DNA from: Clostridiales bacterium | GTDB taxonomy: Bacteria; Bacillota; Clostridia; Saccharofermentanales; UBA5734 | Reading direction: 5' to 3' | Assembly (NCBI GenBank): GCA_003451915.1 | Contig: DMJC01000138.1 | Location: 1 to 6,034, forward strand | DNA: 6,034 bases | Part shown: piece after piece, positions 1 to 4,536 of the stretch | Position numbering within the stretch: the first letter of the stretch is position 1 | Layout of the letters: every line of letters begins with the position of its first letter | Notes under the pieces: model-generated | What the model saw: only the letters and a program-made list of their open reading frames with translations | What the model was told of the DNA's origin: nothing | Database searches by the model: none | Position numbers and translations under genes: made by a program

Positions 1-206
1 GCCAGGGACTGGGCATGGGCATCGCCCGCTATATTCTGCTCAAGCGGCTTGAGCGGGCCAAGATGCTGCTGACAGCTGGCAACGACAGTATCACCGCGGT
101 AGCCGGGCAGGTCGGCTTTGATGATCCGGCTTATTTCGCCAAGGTTTTTCGCCATGAGTACAAATTATCACCCAGTGAGTACAGGATGAAATATGCCGGT
201 CGTTGA
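1..206 (+). CDS. AraC-family transcriptional regulator, C-terminal fragment (cut by window edge)
   Basis: This is the 3' end of an AraC/XylS-type transcription regulator. The reading frame is open from base 3 (Gln-Gly-Leu-Gly-Met...) to the TGA at 204-206, so the gene starts outside the window and the ATG at 15 is an internal Met. The visible part is the second half of the DNA-binding domain. A helix with YILLKRLERAKMLL matches the linker helix between the two helix-turn-helix units. The segment SITAVAGQVGFDDPAYFAKVFR followed by LSPSEYR is the typical second helix-turn-helix and family signature. The effector domain is not visible, so neither ligand nor target can be stated. The gene ends 39 bases before corA on the same strand. 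No promoter is visible in that gap, so co-transcription with corA is possible. Confidence 0.9.
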   Translation, partial: QGLGMGIARYILLKRLERAKMLLTAGNDSITAVAGQVGFDDPAYFAKVFRHEYKLSPSEYRMKYAGR

Positions 207-227
207 CAGCCACGAACCATTGATTCT

Positions 228-236
228 GGAGAGGAG
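228..236 (+). promoter_or_regulatory. Ribosome binding site of the CorA gene
   Basis: GGAGAGGAG lies 9 bases before the ATG at 246. It supports that start for the CorA-family protein. Confidence 0.75.
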
Positions 237-245
237 CTTGTTGTT

Positions 246-1280
246 ATGAGTGAATCACGTTTCTATCATGTCACAAAATCAGGAAAGCTGGAACAGTTTG
301 ACCGTGTTGCCGAGGTTATGGCGCGGGCAAAAGAAGGCGGGTTCTTCTGGCTGCACTTTCTCGAGCCCACAGCCGAGGATCTTCGACCTTTGATCAGTCC
401 GCTTGAACTTCATCCTTTGTCGGTCGAAGATGCCTTAGACGATAACCAGCTGCCTAAAATAGATGATTTCCCGGACAATTCATTTATTATATTCAACGCA
501 TTCTCTTATGTCGACAAAAAACTGAGTATCCAGGAGATTGATTTTTTCCTGAGTAACCAATTCCTGATCAGTGTCGATCGCATCGGACCCGATGGAAAAC
601 CGCTGCTCGCCGGCGTTGAAGAGCTGGTGCTGCGGGAAATGAACACCGACCGGCTAAGTCCTGCCTATGTCATGCATACAATCCTGGATAACATCGTCGA
701 TCGCAAGTTCGACGCCATCGAAGCCCTCGAGGACGAGCTGACGGAAGCCGAAGATGCTGTTCTGGAAAGGCCGGCCAAATTCGATCCAAAATCGCTGCAG
801 CGTATTCGGCGGGCACTGGTCACCCTGCGTAAAAGCCTCTACCACGAACGCGAGGTTTTCGTGAAAATCTGCCGCAAAGACTGCCCCTTCATACCTGACA
901 AAGCCATTTTCCATTATCGGGATGTGTATGATCACTTGAATCGGTTCTTTGAACTGACCGAGACACTACGCGATGTGGCGACGAGCCTGATGGAGATCGA
1001 TTTGTCCCTGCGCAGCAACGAAATGTCCCGCGCCTCCAACCGGACCAACCGTTCGGTCCGCCGCCTGACTTTCATCACGACAATTTTCCTGCCGCTCTCC
1101 CTGCTGGCGGGTATCGGCGGCATGTCCGAGTGGTCGATGATGACCGGCCCGGAAAATTGGCGCATCACCTATCCGCTGTTCCTGCTGGCCATGGCTGTCA
1201 TCGGAGCTGTCTCTTATTTTTTTCTCAAATGGATGGTCATGAGGGCTGATAAGAAGTCTGACAGCGACGACGACGAATAG
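246..1280 (+). CDS. corA: CorA-family magnesium/divalent cation transporter, GMS variant
   Basis: A 344-residue protein with the length and architecture of CorA, the pentameric inner-membrane channel that takes up Mg2+ and sometimes Co2+ or Ni2+. Residues 1-270 form the cytoplasmic alpha/beta and long-helix funnel, including the typical motifs HPLSVEDALDDNQLPKID (56-73) and LSLRSNEMSRASNRTN (253-269). TM1 is about 274-291 (TFITTIFLPLSLLAGI) and TM2 about 308-330. The family signature GMN just after TM1, which forms the pore mouth selectivity site, reads G292-M293-S294 here, inside GGMSEWSMMTG. From memory, a CorA subgroup with this GGMSE loop recurs in other bacteria, so it need not be damage, but ion selectivity may differ. 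The C-terminal tail is unusually acidic (DSDDDE) where many CorA proteins end in basic residues. The start is backed by GGAGAGGAG. The stop is 5 bases from that of the convergent gene. The family is clear; the substrate is inferred. Confidence 0.9.
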   Translation: MSESRFYHVTKSGKLEQFDRVAEVMARAKEGGFFWLHFLEPTAEDLRPLISPLELHPLSVEDALDDNQLPKIDDFPDNSFIIFNAFSYVDKKLSIQEIDFFLSNQFLISVDRIGPDGKPLLAGVEELVLREMNTDRLSPAYVMHTILDNIVDRKFDAIEALEDELTEAEDAVLERPAKFDPKSLQRIRRALVTLRKSLYHEREVFVKICRKDCPFIPDKAIFHYRDVYDHLNRFFELTETLRDVATSLMEIDLSLRSNEMSRASNRTNRSVRRLTFITTIFLPLSLLAGIGGMSEWSMMTGPENWRITYPLFLLAMAVIGAVSYFFLKWMVMRADKKSDSDDDE

Positions 1281-1285
1281 TTCGG

Positions 1286-1750
1286 TCAGGCTTTATGCAA
1301 CGAGGAAATAAAAAGAAAGATTGCCAGCCACCGGGAAACAATTAATAAAAAAGCAACCACATTCAGAACTTTGGCAGTTTTAAATTGACTTTCTGCAAGA
1401 GAGCTGTTTGAAGTATTCTTCCCAATGATTGCTTTGTCTAAAGCATAAAGGGCAAAGATCGTACTAAGCAGGCCAATCCCTATGCTCAAGACAATATTGA
1501 CTGAAGAAAAAATGATTTGATTGTTTTGAGGCTGAGTCAGCTGTCCTGTTTTGAAAATTCTCGTCAGAATAAAAACCAGGAACACAATCGACAAGGCAAG
1601 ACCGATCCCACTGACAATCCACCAGCCATTATATTGCGGATCTGTTTTCGTGGCGAAGGCGAGCAGGAAATTGACGAAACCGGGAATGATCAATAGCTTC
1701 GACACCGTCAGACCAATGATTATTATGATTTGTTTTGAGTCTTTGATCAT
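1286..1750 (-). CDS. Small four-helix membrane protein of unknown function
   Basis: A 154-residue protein that I do not recognise. It has four evident hydrophobic segments at about residues 7-33, 42-65, 78-104 and 125-151. They are separated by short polar loops containing KTDPQYNG, KTGQLTQPQNNQ and GKNTSNSSLAESQ. No catalytic, metal-binding or transporter motif is visible. GGAGGAA (bases 1758-1764, minus strand) lies 7 bases before the ATG at 1750 and makes expression credible. The gene follows fic on the same strand after 75 bases and could be carried on its transcript; no convincing promoter is visible in the gap. Its stop lies 5 bases from the stop of the convergent corA, so no terminator fits between them. 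It appears more AT-rich than corA. A role alongside Fic is only a guess from position. Confidence 0.75.
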   Translation of the reverse strand: MIKDSKQIIIIIGLTVSKLLIIPGFVNFLLAFATKTDPQYNGWWIVSGIGLALSIVFLVFILTRIFKTGQLTQPQNNQIIFSSVNIVLSIGIGLLSTIFALYALDKAIIGKNTSNSSLAESQFKTAKVLNVVAFLLIVSRWLAIFLFISSLHKA

Positions 1751-1825
1751 ATTATCATTCCTCCGGGTTTCTCTCGGCGTTGATTCAATATCTACGATCT
1801 TACTTTTGGCTATTTTGCAAGTGAT

Positions 1826-2737
1826 CTATAGAATCGCCAGATATCGTTTCAGTTGCTCATCGACTGCATCACCAATCAGTCGAATCATGGGTATGGGATC
1901 TTGATCGCGATAATACGAGTCGAAGCAGGCATAATATCGTTTTCGATCAGCAAATTTAACATTGATCGGCGGATAGCCCTGTTGCATAAGCTCTAAATTG
2001 ATCAGCAGCCGACCCGTTCGGCCATTTCCATCGATGAAAGGGTGAATACCTTCAAACTCAAGATGAAAATTTGCCGCCCGCTCAATCGGATGACGTTTTT
2101 TCTTTGTATAATCGGCAATCAACTGCTCCATTTGAACCGGAACCAGATAAGGTTGCGGCGGCTCGTGATGTGCGCCGATAATCCGGACCGGTACGCGTCG
2201 ATAGACACCTTTATCCTCTGGCCGATCAGTCAGTACCAATGAATGAATTTCTCGGATGATGCGTTCGCTGAGCAAGACTTTGTCGGCGACCAGATGCTGC
2301 ACATAATGAAATGCATCACGATGACCGACGGCTTCCAGATGATCCTTGAGTGGTTTCTGATCAATCGTCAGCCCCTGCAAAACCAGTGCTGTCTCCTGTA
2401 ATGTCAGCGTGTTGCCTTCTATGGCATTGGAGTTGTATGTAAACTCAATCAAAAATTCTTCATTTAACCGCTCCAGTTCCCCTTGGGTCAATGGTCTGCG
2501 TCGGTTAAGTTCCCGCATCTTCAGGTCGATACCATTAAGCAAAGCAGCATAAGCCATCGGCAGGTTCTGCCCACGAGTCAGTCGCCCATCCGCCGGTTTT
2601 TCAGCATCAGCAGGAATCTGATAAGAGCGGCCATGACGAATGACGCCCGGTATCTTCCCCTGCTCGCAAAGAATCCGGACTCGGCGGTCAGATATCTGCC
2701 ACTTTTCTGCAGCTTCCTTAACGTTGATGTAAGCCAA
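1826..2737 (-). CDS. fic: Fic-family AMP-transferase (class II) with N-terminal helix-turn-helix domain
   Basis: A 303-residue Fic protein. Fic enzymes normally transfer AMP from ATP to hydroxyl groups of target proteins; the target here is unknown. Residues 1-45 form an excisionase/MerR-like DNA-binding domain (VKEAAEKWQISDRRVRILCEQGKIPG, then GRSYQIP). The inhibitory helix motif (S/T)xxxE(G/N) is intact as S103-N-A-I-E107-G108 and lies before the Fic core, which makes this class II. The active site HPFIDGNGRTGR spans 232-243, with catalytic His232, Asp236 and the anion-binding GNGR, so the enzyme should be active once inhibition is relieved. The flap that positions the target is about 177-196 (GVYRRVPVRIIGAHHEPPQP). 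Translation starts at TTG 2737: a stop codon lies immediately upstream in frame, and GAGGTGG (2743-2749) is 5 bases away. The promoter is flanked by repeats that the N-terminal domain may bind. Confidence 0.93.
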   Translation of the reverse strand: MAYINVKEAAEKWQISDRRVRILCEQGKIPGVIRHGRSYQIPADAEKPADGRLTRGQNLPMAYAALLNGIDLKMRELNRRRPLTQGELERLNEEFLIEFTYNSNAIEGNTLTLQETALVLQGLTIDQKPLKDHLEAVGHRDAFHYVQHLVADKVLLSERIIREIHSLVLTDRPEDKGVYRRVPVRIIGAHHEPPQPYLVPVQMEQLIADYTKKKRHPIERAANFHLEFEGIHPFIDGNGRTGRLLINLELMQQGYPPINVKFADRKRYYACFDSYYRDQDPIPMIRLIGDAVDEQLKRYLAIL

Positions 2738-2742
2738 TCAAA

Positions 2743-2749
2743 CCACCTC
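2743..2749 (-). promoter_or_regulatory. Ribosome binding site deciding the TTG start of fic
   Basis: GAGGTGG on the minus strand lies 5 bases from TTG 2737. The codon just upstream in frame is TGA and no ATG follows nearby, so this site fixes the unusual TTG start. Confidence 0.75.
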
Positions 2750-2756
2750 ACAGTTA

Positions 2757-2836
2757 TATTATTCCGATAATCTATTATAGCACCTTTTCGGAATAATAAA
2801 AATTGTGATTTTGATAAATAACGAGTAATTATTCCG
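2757..2836. repeat. Three-copy ATTATTCCG repeat around the fic promoter (putative operator)
   Basis: TATTATTCCGA at 2757-2767 and its exact reverse complement at 2788-2798 form an 11-bp perfect inverted repeat with 20 bases between arms; the centres are 31 bases apart, about three helical turns. A third copy, ATTATTCCG, lies at 2828-2836 in the same orientation as the first. The first copy sits at the predicted transcription start, the second between the -10 and -35 boxes, and the third upstream of the -35. This arrangement fits repressor binding. The helix-turn-helix domain of the Fic protein itself is the nearest candidate binder, which is inference. Confidence 0.6.
2774..2802 (-). promoter_or_regulatory. 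Extended -10 promoter of fic
   Basis: On the minus strand a perfect TATAAT (2779 to 2774) is preceded by TGC, giving the extended -10 form TGnTATAAT. The -35 position, after a 17-base spacer, is TTTTTA (2802 to 2797), only 3 of 6 to consensus. This weak -35 is what an extended -10 can compensate for. Transcription would begin near 2767, giving a leader of about 30 bases before TTG 2737. Confidence 0.65.
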
Positions 2837-2884
2837 TTGATCTGACTTTCAAATACACTTTATCTTACTTTCTCTCGCAAAGGT

Positions 2885-3565
2885 TCATCGCCCTGATATT
2901 GCCATTTTGACGATCTCACCTTGGTTGATAAAGCCAGTGATCGTATAGATATAAGCGCCATCGGCCCATATCAGATTATTCTGGCCTAAATTGGAATAAT
3001 ACAGTGCTTGGCACCCGTCGACCGTCAGCTCTTCAATTTCGACACCTTCCGTATTGATGCCGATATGCTGACTGCCTTGTTCCATCTTTTCAAATAACAG
3101 GATATCACCGGCATCGTTGGTATATGTTATCTGAAGCATACCAATCAGTGTCTGGCGCGATTTTTCCCGGTATTCTGCCGGAACATGAGTTGGCAGGTTG
3201 TCCGTCAGGCTGTTGCCCGGTTCTGTAACATCGGACGGATCGTTCGTTTCAGTTGTTGTGGGGATGATGATTTCTGAATACTTTTCATATACATTGATAA
3301 AAAATGCTGCAATAGCTTCACGATAAGCATAAACACTGACCGCAGTCGCCAAAATTGCGCTGATAATCGCCGCAACCAGCAGCATCTTTTTCCAGGTACG
3401 TGGTGTCCGGTGCCGGCTGCCCGTCAGTAGATCCATCCTGTTTAGAAATCGTTTGGATAGAACCTGCTGGCTGGCTAGCTCCGCTTCACTCGGCAGATCG
3501 GTTAACAAGGAATCGAGATAGGCATCGGTCAATGCTTTCAGTTTTACTTCGTTTAAAGGCTCCAT
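2885..3565 (-). CDS. Single-pass membrane protein with DUF4367-like C-terminus, probable anti-sigma factor
   Basis: This protein has 226 residues from ATG 3565. The frame is also open to a TTG at 3571 that overlaps the sigma stop, but AGGGTGA at about 3573-3579 is well spaced only for the ATG. The cytoplasmic N-terminus is about 58 residues and helical (EVKLKALTDAYLDSLLTDLPSEAELA). One membrane helix follows at roughly 61-80 (MLLVAAIISAILATAVSVYAY), then an extracellular part of about 145 residues. That part has a Thr/Asp/Pro-rich linker and ends in a domain resembling DUF4367 (VEIEELTVDGCQALYYSN, then LIWADGAYIYTITGFINQGEIVKMA). Such proteins commonly lie just after ECF sigma genes in clostridia. 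Gene order, the 2-base gap to the sigma stop and the topology indicate an anti-sigma factor that holds the sigma factor at the membrane. No zinc-binding HxxxCxxC motif is visible. The signal sensed is unknown. Confidence 0.75.
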   Translation of the reverse strand: MEPLNEVKLKALTDAYLDSLLTDLPSEAELASQQVLSKRFLNRMDLLTGSRHRTPRTWKKMLLVAAIISAILATAVSVYAYREAIAAFFINVYEKYSEIIIPTTTETNDPSDVTEPGNSLTDNLPTHVPAEYREKSRQTLIGMLQITYTNDAGDILLFEKMEQGSQHIGINTEGVEIEELTVDGCQALYYSNLGQNNLIWADGAYIYTITGFINQGEIVKMAISGR

Positions 3566-3567
3566 TA

Positions 3568-4116
3568 TCAATCACCCTTTTCTTCAAAATCGAGCCTGAG
3601 CTGTTGCCTGGCCCGGCGCAGCCTTGTGCGTACCGTTTCGCCGCTGATTCCCAAGAGCTCTGCAATCTCGCGATCAGTATACTCAAAGGAATAGCGCAGG
3701 GCTAAAACTTCGGCATAAATCGGACGCAGTTTGGCGGCCTTCTGGCGAAATAGATCGCGGTTTTCCATTTGCTCGAACAACTCCGCTGGATCCGGCTCCT
3801 GGTCTTCAAAGATGAATTCATTTTCGTCAAAACTGGTTTCAGCCAGTCGCTTCATCCTGCGGTAATAATCCAGAGCGATGTTCCTTACTATTAGAACGAC
3901 GAAACTGCGCGTTTTGTGACAATGTGGATCGGAAATTTTTTCGAGATGATTGATAATCCGTATAAAAGCATCGTGCGTGGCATCTTCCGCCAGCATCTGA
4001 TCGTGCAGAATCCTTGTGGCTGCACAAACCATGGTGTGGCGGTGGGCCAGATAGAGTTCCTCAAACAGAAGGCGTGACGGTTCGTCATCGACCAGGGCGA
4101 GATAAAATGCCAGCAT
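3568..4116 (-). CDS. ECF-type RNA polymerase sigma factor
   Basis: A 182-residue sigma-70-family factor with only regions 2 and 4, as in extracytoplasmic-function sigma factors. Region 2 is about residues 16-90. It includes the core-binding and -10-melting helices with AEDATHDAFIRI (43-54) and FVVLIVRNIALDYYRRMKR (72-90). An acidic linker (FDENEFIFEDQEPDPAE) leads to region 4, about 124-175, with the helix-turn-helix YTDREIAELLGISGETVRTRLRRARQQL that contacts the -35 element. GAGGAGA (4124-4130) lies 7 bases before the ATG at 4116. The stop lies 2 bases before the likely ATG of the putative anti-sigma gene, so the two are translated from one message. Target promoters and the activating signal cannot be read from the sequence. 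Confidence 0.92.
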   Translation of the reverse strand: MLAFYLALVDDEPSRLLFEELYLAHRHTMVCAATRILHDQMLAEDATHDAFIRIINHLEKISDPHCHKTRSFVVLIVRNIALDYYRRMKRLAETSFDENEFIFEDQEPDPAELFEQMENRDLFRQKAAKLRPIYAEVLALRYSFEYTDREIAELLGISGETVRTRLRRARQQLRLDFEEKGD

Positions 4117-4139
4117 TGATGTGTCTCCTCAAGCTTCTT

Positions 4140-4157
4140 TTGTTAATTTATTAACCA
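4140..4157. promoter_or_regulatory. Rex-like palindrome TTGTTAA-N4-TTAACCA at the sigma promoter
   Basis: Bases 4140-4157 read TTGTTAATTTATTAACCA. The clostridial operator of the redox sensor Rex is TTGTTAA-N4-TTAACAA, so 13 of 14 defined positions match. The core GTTAAT-TT-ATTAAC is a perfect palindrome. It lies between the -10 box and the ATG of the sigma gene, over the predicted transcription start, where a bound repressor would block initiation. The match is seen in the sequence; binding by Rex is inference. AT-rich palindromes occur by chance at a modest rate. Confidence 0.45.
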
Positions 4158-4165
4158 TTATATCA
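4157..4165 (-). promoter_or_regulatory. Extended -10 promoter element of the sigma/anti-sigma operon
   Basis: On the minus strand TGATATAAT (4165 to 4157) is a perfect TATAAT with the TGn extension. No recognisable -35 TTGACA-like box lies 16-18 bases upstream. Transcription would begin near 4150, about 35 bases before the ATG at 4116. An additional autoregulated promoter used by the sigma factor itself is possible but not identifiable. Confidence 0.55.
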
Positions 4166-4169
4166 TTGA

Positions 4170-4194
4170 CGATAGAATTGGATCGGCGATAGAA
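4170..4194 (-). repeat. Direct repeat TTCTATCG upstream of the sigma promoter
   Basis: On the minus strand TTCTATCG occurs at 4194-4187 and again at 4177-4170, 17 bases apart. Both copies are just upstream of the -10 box, covering the place where a -35 element would be. It may be a tandem activator site or chance. Confidence 0.35.
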
Positions 4195-4257
4195 ATTAAT
4201 AAATCGTTTCCTTTGTTTCTGGTTTTCTCTATTTCAAAATTCAGCAAAAAATATAGA

Positions 4258-4286
4258 TTGTAAACAAATTATGCGAGGAGTATAAT
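4258..4286 (+). promoter_or_regulatory. Promoter of the riboswitch-controlled surface protein gene
   Basis: TTGTAA (4258-4263) and a perfect TATAAT (4281-4286) are separated by 17 bases, the best sigma-A-type promoter on this strand of the intergenic region. Transcription would start near 4293, about 10 bases before the aptamer. This gives a leader of roughly 280 bases before the ATG at 4574. Confidence 0.8.
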
Positions 4287-4302
4287 TTAAGGAGATACTT
4301 TT

Positions 4303-4376
4303 ATTAGAAAGCAATGAAGGCAGGGTTTATCTGGACGCCTACTCCCTGCCCGAGCTAGTGGCGTAACCGATCTAAT
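4303..4376 (+). ncRNA. Cyclic-di-GMP-II riboswitch aptamer
   Basis: This RNA matches the class II c-di-GMP riboswitch in conserved segments and folding. P1 is ATTAGA (4303-4308) with TCTAAT (4371-4376). The conserved AAnCAATGA-type joining segment follows (AAGCAATGA, 4309-4317). P2 is GGCAGGG (4319-4325) with CCCTGCC (4344-4350). The P2 loop begins with the conserved GGGTTTA and ends with ACGCCTACT (4335-4343). This loop pairs with AGTGGCGT (4357-4364) to form the pseudoknot: 8 pairs with one bulged T at 4340. The conserved 3' parts GAGCTAGT and AACCGA (4365-4370) are present. All of these align with the Clostridium acetobutylicum class II aptamer as I remember it. It lies about 10 bases after the transcription start and upstream of the cell-wall-anchored protein, the same arrangement as c-di-GMP-controlled adhesins in Clostridioides difficile. 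Confidence 0.88.
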
Positions 4377-4424
4377 CAGGTCAGTTTTATTTATAATTTC
4401 ATCTGAAACTGGCGGTATGACCTG
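4366..4424 (+). promoter_or_regulatory. Possible expression platform of the c-di-GMP riboswitch
   Basis: Two mutually exclusive structures follow the aptamer. ACCGAT (4366-4371) can pair with ATCaGGT (4375-4381, one bulged A) to make a small hairpin followed by CAGTTTTATTT, a weak terminator-like shape that would destroy P1. Alternatively CAGGTCA (4377-4383) pairs perfectly with TGACCTG (4418-4424), which is compatible with P1. If real, ligand binding would prevent termination, an ON switch. The terminator hairpin is short, so this is tentative. Confidence 0.35.
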
Positions 4425-4536
4425 CCGATTAAATGTTATCAGAATGTTGCTTCGAACGTCAATCTGACATCAATATTTACATGCTTCATTATCCTCTGAA
4501 TCAAATAACCCACTAACGGTAACTATTTTTTTTCCA
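4377..4536 (+). other. Leader between riboswitch and surface protein gene, no gene seen
   Basis: This AT-rich stretch has no credible coding frame. Besides the possible expression platform it contains TCAGA/TCTGA arms (4439-4443 and 4463-4467) that are not followed by T residues. It also has a run of eight T (4526-4533), preceded by a weak hairpin of AAATAACC (4503-4510) with GGT-aac-TATTT (4518-4528). That second element could be an alternative terminator, but its stem has a 3-base bulge and is mostly A-T. Confidence 0.4.

Noticed and set aside
15..206. A complete 63-residue protein starting at ATG 15
   Set aside because: The frame is open to the window edge and the sequence is the middle of an AraC DNA-binding domain, so it is a fragment of a larger gene.
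654..1168. Minus-strand open frames inside corA
   Set aside because: They shadow a well-supported gene, have no family resemblance and no convincing start sites.
1281..1340. Bidirectional terminator between corA and the small membrane protein gene
   Set aside because: The stops are 5 bases apart and no stem with a T tract was found in either direction.
2738..2884. Intrinsic terminator after the putative anti-sigma gene
   Set aside because: No GC-rich stem followed by a T run is visible on the minus strand; only short AT-rich complementarity such as AACG/CGTT.
3566..3571. TTG 3571 as start of the putative anti-sigma gene
   Set aside because: It lies almost directly on the AGGGTGA ribosome binding site; ATG 3565 has normal spacing.
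4289..4300. AAGGAGA as a ribosome binding site
   Set aside because: No start codon follows at usable distance and it lies at the predicted transcription start before the aptamer.
4303..4376. Class I c-di-GMP (GEMM), THF or SAM riboswitch
   Set aside because: The conserved sequences and tetraloop-receptor features of these are absent; the pseudoknot and the GGGTTTA...AACCGA pattern fit class II c-di-GMP.
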